The position numbers were made by a program, and so were the translations under genes. Shown here piece by piece: positions 54,067 to 63,315 of a stretch of 64,000 nucleotides of DNA. The notes under the pieces were generated by a model, which saw only the letters and a program-made list of their open reading frames with translations, had not been told where the DNA came from and made no database searches. Numbering within the stretch: the stretch's first letter is position 1; every line of letters starts with the position of its first letter. The DNA comes from JANQPD01 sp963715655 (GTDB lineage Bacteria > Bacteroidota > Bacteroidia > Flavobacteriales > Schleiferiaceae), in contig OY970262.1 of NCBI GenBank assembly GCA_963715655.1, forward strand, positions 3,100,001 to 3,164,000, written 5' to 3'.

Positions 54067-55407
54067 TTATATTAACATATTTAATGGGTTTTCAATAACC
54101 CCTTTAAACGTTTGTAAAAAAGCAGCTCCAGATGCTCCATCAACGGTACGGTGATCACATGATAAGGTAACGCGCATAACATTTCCCGGAACTATAAGTC
54201 CATCTTTTACCACCGGAACTTGTTTTATAGCACCTACAGCTAAAATGCAACTGTTAGGCGGATTTATAATTGCGGTAAATTCTTCAATACCAAACATACC
54301 TAAATTAGAGATGGCAAAAGTGCCTCCTTCCATATCTGAAGGGGGTAACTTTTTATTGCGCGCCTGCTCAGCAAAGGATTTAACCATTTTATTAATATCC
54401 GAAAGTCCTTTTTGATCGGCATTTTTAATTACCGGTACAACCAAACCTTCATCAACAGCTACGGCTACACCAATATGAATGTGCTTATTCATTCTAATTT
54501 TATCACCCATCCACGCTGAATTTACAGATGGATGCTTTTTAAGCGCTACCGCGGCAGCCTTAACTACTAAATCATTAAAACTAATTTTAGTTTCGGCAAT
54601 TTCATTCATGGATTTGCGCGCAGCAATGGCGCCATCCATATCAATATCTAAGGTTAAATAAAAATGTGGTGCTGTAAACTTAGATTCCGCTAAGCGTTTC
54701 GCAATGGTTTTACGCATTTGCGAAATTTTCACTTCCTCAAACTCTTCTGAAGAAGCTCCTGCAGATGAAGAAGCTGAAGTTGTTTCTTTTTGAGGCGTAT
54801 AATTCTCTACATCTTCTTTAACTATTCGTCCACCATCGCCACTTCCTTTAATTTTAGAAAGTTCAAAGCCTTTATCCTCGGCCATTTTTTTAGCCAACGG
54901 AGATGCTTTTATTCTTCCATCGCTATCACTAACTGTTTTTTCTGACGATTTAGCCTCTTCATCGTCCACTTCAGTATCCTTTTCTTTTTTAGCTTTTTTG
55001 CTATCCGCTTCAGCTTCTTCTTTGGCATCTGCGTCCTCCTTATCATCAGAAACCTCATCATCATCTTCTTTATTAGAAGATTTTGATTCGCTTTCTTCTT
55101 TGGCTTCTTCCTTTTTGCCGGAATCCTTTTTTTCGCCTCCCCCTTCTAAAAGATCGCTTATATCTTCGTCTTTTTCACCTAAAATAGCCAAAATACTATC
55201 TACAAGAGCGGTATCTCCCTCTTCTACTCCAATATGTAAAAGCACACCTTCTTGAAAAGCTTCAAAATCCATAGTAGCTTTATCGGTTTCAATTTCGGCT
55301 AACAAATCACCTTCTGAAACTTTATCTCCTACTTTTTTGTGCCATTTAGCAACAGTGCCCTCTTCCATAGTATCGCTAAGGCGGGGCATATTTACAACTT
55401 CAGCCAT
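54067..55407 (-). CDS. Pyruvate dehydrogenase E2 (dihydrolipoamide acetyltransferase)
   Basis: A 446-residue E2. A single lipoyl domain (residues 1-76) has the lipoylated Lys in EIETDKATMDFEAFQ. A linker of about 90 residues (80-165) is extraordinarily acidic and Lys/Ser-rich (EESESKSSNKEDDDEVSDD), in place of the usual Ala/Pro-rich linker. A peripheral-subunit-binding domain (about 170-205; ASPLAKKMAEDKGFELSKIK) and the catalytic domain (about 225-446) with active-site SCDHRTVDGASGAAF follow. It transfers acetyl groups to CoA. Some relatives carry two lipoyl domains, so this is a short form. It is 20 bp downstream of the E1-alpha gene. Confidence 0.93.
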   Translation of the reverse strand: MAEVVNMPRLSDTMEEGTVAKWHKKVGDKVSEGDLLAEIETDKATMDFEAFQEGVLLHIGVEEGDTALVDSILAILGEKDEDISDLLEGGGEKKDSGKKEEAKEESESKSSNKEDDDEVSDDKEDADAKEEAEADSKKAKKEKDTEVDDEEAKSSEKTVSDSDGRIKASPLAKKMAEDKGFELSKIKGSGDGGRIVKEDVENYTPQKETTSASSSAGASSEEFEEVKISQMRKTIAKRLAESKFTAPHFYLTLDIDMDGAIAARKSMNEIAETKISFNDLVVKAAAVALKKHPSVNSAWMGDKIRMNKHIHIGVAVAVDEGLVVPVIKNADQKGLSDINKMVKSFAEQARNKKLPPSDMEGGTFAISNLGMFGIEEFTAIINPPNSCILAVGAIKQVPVVKDGLIVPGNVMRVTLSCDHRTVDGASGAAFLQTFKGVIENPLNMLI

Positions 55408-55427
55408 GCTGATTAAATTTTATATAA

Positions 55428-56426
55428 TTAATGATTGGTTATAAAAGGATAATCCTCTTGAATGTACACATCTTGATAAAGTCTTTCCGGTGCAGGAAAA
55501 TCTGAATTATCAGCAAACTCCACACACTCATTTACTTTATCTTTTACGCTAGACTCAATTTCCTCTAGCTGCTTTTTAGAAGCGTACTTTTTATCTTCTA
55601 TTATTTTCTTTACAATTAGGATTGGATCCTTTTTTTGATATTCGCCAACCTCATCTTTTGTGCGATAATGTTGTGCATCACTCATGGAATGTCCTTTATA
55701 TCTATACGTGCGAATTTCTAATAAGGTGGGTGTATGCTCATCACGTGCTCTATCAATTGCTTCCTGCATAGCTTCATAAACTTTTACAGGATCCATTCCG
55801 TCCACGGGGCCACAAGGCATTTCATATCCTAATCCTAATTTCCAAATATCAGTATGATTGGCTGTGCGCGCCACGCTAGTGCCCATTGCATAACCGTTAT
55901 TTTCAATAATAAATACTACCGGAAGTTTCCAAAGCATGGCTAAATTCATGGTTTCATGAAATGCACCTTGACGCACGGCACCGTCTCCCATATAACATAA
56001 CGTTACGTTATTTCTTCCGGCATACTTATCAGCGAAAGCTAAACCCGCACCCAGCGGAATTTGGCCACCCACAATACCATGACCTCCATAAAAATTATGT
56101 TCAGGAGAAAACATGTGCATGGAACCTCCATTGCCTTTTGACGTACCAGTAACTTTACCCATTAATTCGGCCATTATACGTTTAGGATCTTCACCCATGC
56201 CGATTGGTTGCACGTGATTTCGGTAAGCGGTAATCATTTTATCACCTTTTTCCATAGCCAAAAGCGCTCCGGCTAACACGGCTTCTTGACCATTGTATAA
56301 ATGTAAAAAGCCCCTAATTTTTTGTTGAATGTAAAGTGCTGATGTTTTGTCTTCAAACTTTCTCCAAAACAACATATCCTCATACCATTTTAAATAAATG
56401 GCCTTCGTAATCTTTTTCTTCGGCAT
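55428..56426 (-). CDS. pdhA: Pyruvate dehydrogenase E1 component, alpha subunit
   Basis: A 332-residue E1-alpha. The thiamine-diphosphate motif is GDGAVRQGAFHETMNLAMLW (GDG...N), and the regulatory-loop region YRYKGHSMSDAQHYRTKDEV is that of E1-alpha proteins. It joins E1-beta (not in this window) to decarboxylate pyruvate. It lies between cdd and the E2 gene, all on the minus strand, and was probably transcribed with the E2 gene. Confidence 0.95.
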   Translation of the reverse strand: MPKKKITKAIYLKWYEDMLFWRKFEDKTSALYIQQKIRGFLHLYNGQEAVLAGALLAMEKGDKMITAYRNHVQPIGMGEDPKRIMAELMGKVTGTSKGNGGSMHMFSPEHNFYGGHGIVGGQIPLGAGLAFADKYAGRNNVTLCYMGDGAVRQGAFHETMNLAMLWKLPVVFIIENNGYAMGTSVARTANHTDIWKLGLGYEMPCGPVDGMDPVKVYEAMQEAIDRARDEHTPTLLEIRTYRYKGHSMSDAQHYRTKDEVGEYQKKDPILIVKKIIEDKKYASKKQLEEIESSVKDKVNECVEFADNSDFPAPERLYQDVYIQEDYPFITNH

Positions 56427-56479
56427 CTAGTCTATAATTAAATATGTGAGCAAATTTAAACGAAAAGCTTTCTAATACT

Positions 56480-56962
56480 TTACAAATTGCCCAAATGTTC
56501 TTTTATAAAAGCGAAAGGCATTAATTGTTTTACACCTGATGCAATTAATGCTTTATTTAGATGCGTGTGGTAAAGGATAATTTCGAAAGGTTGCGTTTGG
56601 CGATTGGTAAATTCTGATATTACCTGAAGGCAGGCGCCACACGGATAGGGAAAATCTGGAATATTTTTTTGAACTGTAACGGCTAATGCAACAATTGGTT
56701 GATTTGGATACTGGTGTCCTTTGTAAAAAAGCGCAACTCTTTCTGCACATAAACCACTTGGGTAAGCAGCATTTTCTTGATTGCTACCCGTTATAATTTC
56801 ACCATTTTGTAGGAGCAAAGCAGCTGATACATGAAAATTACTATAAGGAGCATACGCATTGGGAAGCGCCCCTTTTAATTTTTGAACGAGTGTTTGCCGG
56901 CTTTCGCTTAATTCAGCAAAATCATATTCAGTAACAACTATTTCCTTACGGTGAATTTTCAA
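56480..56962 (-). CDS. cdd: Cytidine deaminase
   Basis: A 160-residue homotetrameric-type cytidine deaminase. The zinc site is ENAAYPSGLCAERVALF (Cys and catalytic Glu) with FPYPCGACLQVISEF (two Cys). The FHVSAALLLQNGEIITGSNQ strand binds ribose. It deaminates cytidine and deoxycytidine for pyrimidine salvage. It sits 9 bp downstream of porV, so it likely rides on the same transcript. Confidence 0.94.
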   Translation of the reverse strand: MKIHRKEIVVTEYDFAELSESRQTLVQKLKGALPNAYAPYSNFHVSAALLLQNGEIITGSNQENAAYPSGLCAERVALFYKGHQYPNQPIVALAVTVQKNIPDFPYPCGACLQVISEFTNRQTQPFEIILYHTHLNKALIASGVKQLMPFAFIKEHLGNL

Positions 56963-56971
56963 TGCTAAAAA

Positions 56972-58198
56972 CTACTGTGCAGAAGCCACGTTTTCAAAAT
57001 CAAACAATAGTGTAAAACGCAAGGTGTTTTCTAATGGAGAACGCACTAAGGCGTTGGCAGGAATTAAATAAGCGAAATCTAAACCGAAAACATTGTATTT
57101 AAACCCAAGGCCAATGGTAAAATACTGGCGACCTCCTTTTTGCTGATCCTCATATTGATACCCTCCGCGAAAAGCGAACTGATTGTTGTACCAAAATTCC
57201 GCACCAACGTTGAAATTAATCTCCTCAAACTCTTCAGATGGTCCTCCAGGAGCATCGTTAAACGATTGAATAGCCCCTTGAAAAAAGTTTACATTATCAT
57301 CTTTTCCCTCTATAACTTCATTATCAATACCATTGTTATTTTCATCTCTATCTGTCTCGCCATCACCTTCTCTAAATGGTGGTGTTGGTACCAACAATTT
57401 GTTTACATCCGCATAAAGCGAAAGTGTATTGTATTTATCTAATTTTAGATGATAACCACCTCCTAAACGTAAGTTAGCAGGAATAAAATCTTCATTACCA
57501 GAACTTGAATAGGATATTTTAGAACCTAAATTAGAAATAGAAAGACCCGCAGAGTATGACTGCTTTCTACCTCCTTCCATATTGTATTCTCGGCTAGTGT
57601 AATAGTAACCTAAATCAGCAGCAAAACTTTGGCCAGCTTTAATATCTAAACCATTTAAAGAAGCACCTTGGGTAAGATCACTTAATATGTAACGAAGCCC
57701 AACCCCTAGAGACATACGTTCCGAAAGTTTTAGAGAATAAGCTCCGCTTAATGCCATTTCATAAGGTTTGTATGTACCTAAATCTGCATTACTCTCGCTT
57801 CTAAAATTAATTTCTCCTAAAGAAAAATAACGCAATGCTACCGCTGCTGCGGAACGGTCAGTAACTTTAAAAGAGTAGGTTAAGTAGGCCAAATTAATAT
57901 CAGAAACCAATTTATTAAGCCAAGGCGTATAGGATACAGATAAAGCATTACTTCCATCAGGCAAAAAGGCCAGCTTGGCAGGATTCCAATAAATACTATT
58001 CGCATCAGGAGTAGTGGCGGCTCCTAAATCTCCCATACCGGCAGAGCGCGCATCCGGTGAAACCGCAATTATGGGAACAGCCGTTGTAATAGTTCTTAAA
58101 TCATTAAAATAATCACTACCAATAATAACCCCATCAATTTGGGCTTTAACTGCGGCTGATGTACATAGCACTATAATAAGTGCAATCGCTTTCTTCAT
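56972..58198 (-). CDS. porV: T9SS outer-membrane protein PorV (LptO)
   Basis: A 408-residue FadL-like barrel. The signal peptide ends VKAQ; the mature start ISPDARSAGMGDLGAATTPD and NPAKLAFLPDGSNALSVSYT are hallmarks of PorV. It forms a shuttle that takes cargo from the SprA translocon to the PorU attachment machine. The segment GDGETDRDENNNGIDNEVI (around residues 275-300) forms an acidic external loop. It lies 50 bp downstream of porU. Confidence 0.93.
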   Translation of the reverse strand: MKKAIALIIVLCTSAAVKAQIDGVIIGSDYFNDLRTITTAVPIIAVSPDARSAGMGDLGAATTPDANSIYWNPAKLAFLPDGSNALSVSYTPWLNKLVSDINLAYLTYSFKVTDRSAAAVALRYFSLGEINFRSESNADLGTYKPYEMALSGAYSLKLSERMSLGVGLRYILSDLTQGASLNGLDIKAGQSFAADLGYYYTSREYNMEGGRKQSYSAGLSISNLGSKISYSSSGNEDFIPANLRLGGGYHLKLDKYNTLSLYADVNKLLVPTPPFREGDGETDRDENNNGIDNEVIEGKDDNVNFFQGAIQSFNDAPGGPSEEFEEINFNVGAEFWYNNQFAFRGGYQYEDQQKGGRQYFTIGLGFKYNVFGLDFAYLIPANALVRSPLENTLRFTLLFDFENVASAQ

Positions 58199-58248
58199 TC
58201 TATAAAATTAAATGCGTGCAAAAATAGGGTTTCCCCACAAATCAATCG

Positions 58249-61200
58249 TTAACGTAAAATTACCAGCTTTTCGTATTCCTCGGCAATAGAATTATCGGTG
58301 GGCGAATTTACTTTTACTCTATATACATAAACGCCTTTACCAATAAGATCTCCGTAGTCATCAAGGCCATTCCAAGCAATGCCCGTTACTCTGTTGCCGG
58401 AGGGTGTTACTGCGGTATTTATTGTTTTAACCAACTGACCACTAACGGTAAATACTTGCACTTGAACTTGTAAGGGTAGGTTTGCCCGATTATGTTCAAA
58501 TTGAAATTCAGTATAGGTAGTAAAAGGATTAGGATAATTTAAAACCTGACGTAATACTAAATTTTCATCTTCCGCTACAATAAAATCCGTTTCAGAAATG
58601 CTGAAATTATTAAATACATCAAACACTTTTAATTGCAATTGATGCTCACCTGTTTCTAAATCAAAAAACGGATAACGCACTTTTCCGCTTTGATAACTAT
58701 CTAAATCTGCTTCGTAATATTCATTTAAAACAAATGATTGGTCTGTTTTTCCATCAAGAATGGCTACCAAATCATGCCCCACACTGTTTCCTACAGTATT
58801 AATACCGGATGAATCACTTATGATAGCGTATAAATCAGAATTACTACCCGTTATTCCACCTCTTACAAAGCTTTCGTCATTCATAAAAAGCGCAACCTCC
58901 GGCCCTTGCTTATCTGATGAAGCTGAATTTGAAAAACCTCCTACTACCATAGAATCATTAGACCCGGCAGCATCGGTAATCCCATTATTAGCGTAATAGC
59001 TAATTTTTCCTTTACCAAATCGATAAGAAATATCGATAGGCACAATAAATTTAAAACTAAAATCTCCGTTGGCCACCGTTACCTTTCCCCTATAAATAAG
59101 GTTATTTTGGAGTTTGAAGGGTAAAGGGTTTCCATTTCCATCGTTAATAAGCGTTTTTTTATCACTTGCTTTGTCAAAAACACTTACATCTAACACACCA
59201 TTAAAATCATTAAATTTTTGATTGTTTAAATCATTAACCTGTCCGGTGATGGTGATAGTTTTTTGAGCACTTATGGTATCTAAGTTTGGCGCATTTATAT
59301 TCACCCCATTTAGCGTGTTTGTTTGCACATTATATACTGGTATGGCCAAACGCAAAGCAGGATCTCCAAACAATGAAAATTTGGTTTTATCTGAATTAGA
59401 CACTTGACCATTTTTTGCGGCAAGAATAATATCACCAAAAGTTAGCGGTAAATTGTTTGGTCGTGATAAAAGTGTATCAAAAATAGAGAGATTCAAGTTG
59501 ATACCTGTTGAGGCTCCTACTACCCTTGTTGTAGATATTAATCCTATTGCTCCTCCTCGTGGATTTAGTAACAATTGCTCTCCGGCACTTACTCTTTTAG
59601 GATCATCTACCCTAGTAAACTCACAAGTAATGGTAATAAATAAGGGCATGTTATCAAGGTTTGTCCAAGAGGTAACATCATCTAAGTCAATTAAACCTTC
59701 TGATGCCAAACCTATTTCACCCCCATGTCCAATATAATTAGTAACCAAGTTTCCGGCCTGTACTTTTCTAAAAATATCTCTACTAGCCTCCGGATAAGAT
59801 TGGCGTCCGGTGGTGGAAACCTGTTTGTAAGAATCTGAGTATATCTTATCTACATTAAAAGCAGATGAAAAATCTAAGGTTTTGGCAGCTAAGCGTTCAG
59901 AACTTAGCACAAATGTCGCTTCCCAAGACTGAGTACTACCTTGAGATGGAGGCGCATCAGTATCATCTGCAATTAGCAATATTTTATTACGCCAATCTCC
60001 AAAGCGTTTTTGACTATTAGAATAAGCTTTCACTTTTCTAACATAGGCACTTGCCTCGCTTCCGAAGCGTGCCGGCACTCTGCCTACGCCAATATCTAAG
60101 AAAGCATTATTCAAAGTTCCTCCTTCCGAAGGATCTAAAAGTGCGTAATAATCATCACTTATATCAGATGTTCCCAAACTAAAACTAGCGGGCGATTCCC
60201 AAATGGGTACGTAATTATCATTATTTGCTATTCTGTTTCTATAATCATAACTGGCATCACCCATTAGCATTAAGTATTTAAACTTACCATTGGTAGCGTT
60301 ACTACGCTCATATAGCATTCTTGCAAAATCACGAATGGCGGTAATATCTAAACCTCCTGAACTAAATTCATTATATATATTAGCTACATCCACCACCGCT
60401 ACGGTTAAGTTTTCATTATCCTTATGAAAGGTAGCCAGTTCTTTAGATGCATCCATAAAATTACGATGCGTTACAATTACCATATCTACATCTTGCAATG
60501 CGTGTAAATTTTGATTGGCCACTTTACCTTTCATTTCGGGTAAAGGAAAATTACTTCCGGCAAAGGCCACATACTGCTTTAATGCACTGTGCGTATCCTT
60601 AAACACCACATTAGTTCCATTAGACTGTGTAACCATTCGTTTAGGATTGGTAAAATCGGTAACATCCCAAATGTTTAATGAGGCTGAAGCATTATTAATG
60701 GTGTACTCCGCTATTGCGTTTGGTGCTATTCCCGTTTTATTTCTAAACTGTAGTGTTTGGTTCCTAAACGTTAAATTTCGCTTGAGCTGAATTTCCAAAA
60801 AATCTAACCAAACCACACCTGTTGGGTTAGCTGCATTATTATAATTAAGGTTTATAGATATATTATTGGTAGATGCTGCTACAAAGGTTACTTCCTTATC
60901 CACACGCTCTACAAAATTTGGATAGTCAGTAAAAGTTGAATATTGAGGTATGTTGGCATTTAAAATTTGCACGCCATTGTAATTCACCTCCATATTAGTA
61001 TTTGGCGTGCTTACCCTGCCTAGCAAGTTTACACGAAGTCTTACCGGTTCTGCTTGCACTACATCGGTAAAAGCAAAACTGTAATTTCTATTTTTAGTAA
61101 AATCAAAAACATCACCTACCCAAATACGACCGGTAGCCACTAGATTAATTTCTTCTTGCTCAAAAAATTGATAGTCGTCATAAGTGCTAAAATTATTGGT

Positions 61201-62076
61201 GGCACTTTGCGTGATAGTATTTGCTTGCGTTACCGATTTTCCATTACCTGCGTTTGCAGAAATGAAATAAAAATTATCATCTCTATAAAAATTTTGGGTG
61301 TGTCTAAACAAACTATCGCTAGAGCTCAATTGCCATTGATGTGGACCTTTAGCATAAAAAACTAAGAAATCACTTCCGTTGAAAATTCCATCGTTGTTTA
61401 AATCAAATGCTTGATAAGAAACTTCTAAAAGATCATCAGGTCTTGGTGCAGAATTTCTCTCAGGTAAAATACCTGTACCATTACCTACAATACGAATTCC
61501 GGCAATTGCCAAATTACTACCTACGCCTGCATCTGCTAAAAAGCCAGGCGTAATTTTGTGCATATTTGTTTCTTTAACGGCTAATTTATACCAGTCTCCA
61601 GAAGATAAAACTGAATTAGTGGCAAAAGTGGTGGCATACGTTTTATTTAAACTTTGCTCGGCACCGTTTGCAACCGCTGACAATGTAAAAGAAGTGATTT
61701 TTTGAAGCTGACCATTTTTTCTTACATACGGCAAAACGCTATAACTAAGCACTTGCTTTGCTTTATACTGTGCAACACCGTACTCCATTAAAGGTGTCTC
61801 ACCAATTTCAAAATCGTTTAAAATACCCTTTTCTATAGCGGTAATACTAGAAGTTTGAATATTAGAAACCACTAATTTATACTCGGTATTACGATTTATG
61901 GCTAGCGTGCCAATAAAGGCGGGTGCTGTATAATGTCCTTTAAAATGTGAGGCTCCTGCAAATGGAGTCAGATTATTTTCTATTGTATTTTTCCAATCAA
62001 TTTTAATGTTTTGCGTGGACTGTGCATACCCTAAAAGGGATGTTAAAACGGAAAGAAAAAGCAATTTTATTCTCAT
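58249..62076 (-). CDS. porU: T9SS C-terminal signal peptidase/sortase PorU
   Basis: A 1275-residue surface protease of the gingipain family C25. The signal peptide ends GYAQS. The catalytic His is in NYIGHGGEIGLA and the nucleophile Cys in FITITCEFTR, around residues 790-830. The last 90 residues have a C-terminal domain of its own (VLNYPNPFTTYTEFQF, KGVYVYRVKVN). PorU cuts the C-terminal sorting signal from T9SS cargo and joins the new end to a lipid anchor. The ATG at 62076 opens the signal peptide; the further upstream one is weaker. Its neighbour porV encodes its partner. Confidence 0.95.
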   Translation of the reverse strand: MRIKLLFLSVLTSLLGYAQSTQNIKIDWKNTIENNLTPFAGASHFKGHYTAPAFIGTLAINRNTEYKLVVSNIQTSSITAIEKGILNDFEIGETPLMEYGVAQYKAKQVLSYSVLPYVRKNGQLQKITSFTLSAVANGAEQSLNKTYATTFATNSVLSSGDWYKLAVKETNMHKITPGFLADAGVGSNLAIAGIRIVGNGTGILPERNSAPRPDDLLEVSYQAFDLNNDGIFNGSDFLVFYAKGPHQWQLSSSDSLFRHTQNFYRDDNFYFISANAGNGKSVTQANTITQSATNNFSTYDDYQFFEQEEINLVATGRIWVGDVFDFTKNRNYSFAFTDVVQAEPVRLRVNLLGRVSTPNTNMEVNYNGVQILNANIPQYSTFTDYPNFVERVDKEVTFVAASTNNISINLNYNNAANPTGVVWLDFLEIQLKRNLTFRNQTLQFRNKTGIAPNAIAEYTINNASASLNIWDVTDFTNPKRMVTQSNGTNVVFKDTHSALKQYVAFAGSNFPLPEMKGKVANQNLHALQDVDMVIVTHRNFMDASKELATFHKDNENLTVAVVDVANIYNEFSSGGLDITAIRDFARMLYERSNATNGKFKYLMLMGDASYDYRNRIANNDNYVPIWESPASFSLGTSDISDDYYALLDPSEGGTLNNAFLDIGVGRVPARFGSEASAYVRKVKAYSNSQKRFGDWRNKILLIADDTDAPPSQGSTQSWEATFVLSSERLAAKTLDFSSAFNVDKIYSDSYKQVSTTGRQSYPEASRDIFRKVQAGNLVTNYIGHGGEIGLASEGLIDLDDVTSWTNLDNMPLFITITCEFTRVDDPKRVSAGEQLLLNPRGGAIGLISTTRVVGASTGINLNLSIFDTLLSRPNNLPLTFGDIILAAKNGQVSNSDKTKFSLFGDPALRLAIPVYNVQTNTLNGVNINAPNLDTISAQKTITITGQVNDLNNQKFNDFNGVLDVSVFDKASDKKTLINDGNGNPLPFKLQNNLIYRGKVTVANGDFSFKFIVPIDISYRFGKGKISYYANNGITDAAGSNDSMVVGGFSNSASSDKQGPEVALFMNDESFVRGGITGSNSDLYAIISDSSGINTVGNSVGHDLVAILDGKTDQSFVLNEYYEADLDSYQSGKVRYPFFDLETGEHQLQLKVFDVFNNFSISETDFIVAEDENLVLRQVLNYPNPFTTYTEFQFEHNRANLPLQVQVQVFTVSGQLVKTINTAVTPSGNRVTGIAWNGLDDYGDLIGKGVYVYRVKVNSPTDNSIAEEYEKLVILR

Positions 62077-62300
62077 AGTAAGCGGGTAAGGGCGTTGTTT
62101 TATGTGCAAACGCCCAAAACACAAAAGTAGTATTCACAAACTCGAATACACCTTAATTTTTAACAATCTAGTGTTTAGAAATACGTTTTTTACAGAATTT
62201 AAGTTTTATTTGTTCCATCATTAAAACGGAAAAATGAAGTTAAAGCATGTACACTGTAAGATATTTTCGTATAATTGTAGGCTGAAACTCTATCTATAAG

Positions 62301-63284
62301 ATGAGCAAAAAATTACTAACATTATTAAGCATTTGCACAGTGCTAGTGGGCTTTGAGGCAAAATCTCAAGACGCTCACTTTACCCAAGCCTATGCTAACC
62401 CACTGTACTTAAACCCTGCTTTTGCGGGCATTAATAGGTGCCCTACCCTAAGTATTAACTACCGAAATCAATACCCGGTGGCCGGAGTTTACCAAACTTA
62501 TAGTGCCGGATATGACCAATATGTAGAAGGTATGAAGGGCGGTATTGGCTTTTTAGCCTTACGCGATGAAGCGGGTAACGGAGTATTAACAAACACAGAA
62601 TTTAGTGGAATTTACTCCTATCACCTGCAAGTAACTAGAAAGTTTACCATTTTAGCCGGTTTACAAGCCACTCTGCGTCAGCGTGGATTAAATTGGGGGG
62701 ACTTTCAGTTTCCGGATGAAATTGATCCATTTTTTGGATTTGTACGCGAGTCGCAGGAAGTAGCTCCCGGTCAAAATACCAACACGCACTTTGATTTAAG
62801 TACTGGTTTCATTGGTTTTACCGAAAGGTTTTACATAGGTTTTGCTGCGCATCATTTAACACAACCTAACGAAGCCTTTTTTACGACTTCCAAATTGCCA
62901 ATTAAATTTACTACGCACGCGGGTTTTACCATTCCTTTAGGAAGAAAGCGTTTGAATAATAGTATCCAAAATTACATTGTACCTAACATTGTGTATCAAA
63001 CACAAAACGCAAATCAACAGATTACAGCTAGCACATCTTTTAGTCGCGGTCCATTATCTGGTGGTGTAGGTTTACGATTTAGCGATGTAAATACCGATGC
63101 TTTTGTTCTTTTATTGGGTTACGCACCACCAGAAGGAGAGTGGAAAATAGGATATAGTTACGATTTAACTATTTCTGAAGCTCAAAATGCCTTTGGTGGA
63201 GCTCACGAGATTTCATTAGGATATCAATTTCCATGTCGCGTAAGAAAAAGAGTTAATCGCGCAATAAAATGCCCTAAGTTTTAG
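62301..63284 (+). CDS. PorP/SprF-family T9SS membrane protein
   Basis: A 327-residue outer-membrane barrel. The signal peptide ends EAKSQ, and the start DAHFTQAYANPLYLNPAFAG is the diagnostic PorP/SprF sequence. The barrel includes LAGLQATLRQRGLNWGDFQF and ends with a Cys-containing, basic tail (FPCRVRKRVNRAIKCPKF). PorP/SprF proteins are needed by T9SS, often for particular large substrates. It is divergent from porU and 31 bp upstream of gldJ. Confidence 0.92.
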   Translation: MSKKLLTLLSICTVLVGFEAKSQDAHFTQAYANPLYLNPAFAGINRCPTLSINYRNQYPVAGVYQTYSAGYDQYVEGMKGGIGFLALRDEAGNGVLTNTEFSGIYSYHLQVTRKFTILAGLQATLRQRGLNWGDFQFPDEIDPFFGFVRESQEVAPGQNTNTHFDLSTGFIGFTERFYIGFAAHHLTQPNEAFFTTSKLPIKFTTHAGFTIPLGRKRLNNSIQNYIVPNIVYQTQNANQQITASTSFSRGPLSGGVGLRFSDVNTDAFVLLLGYAPPEGEWKIGYSYDLTISEAQNAFGGAHEISLGYQFPCRVRKRVNRAIKCPKF

Positions 63285-63315
63285 TTTTAGTCAACAACGA
63301 TTCTACTTTAAAGTT

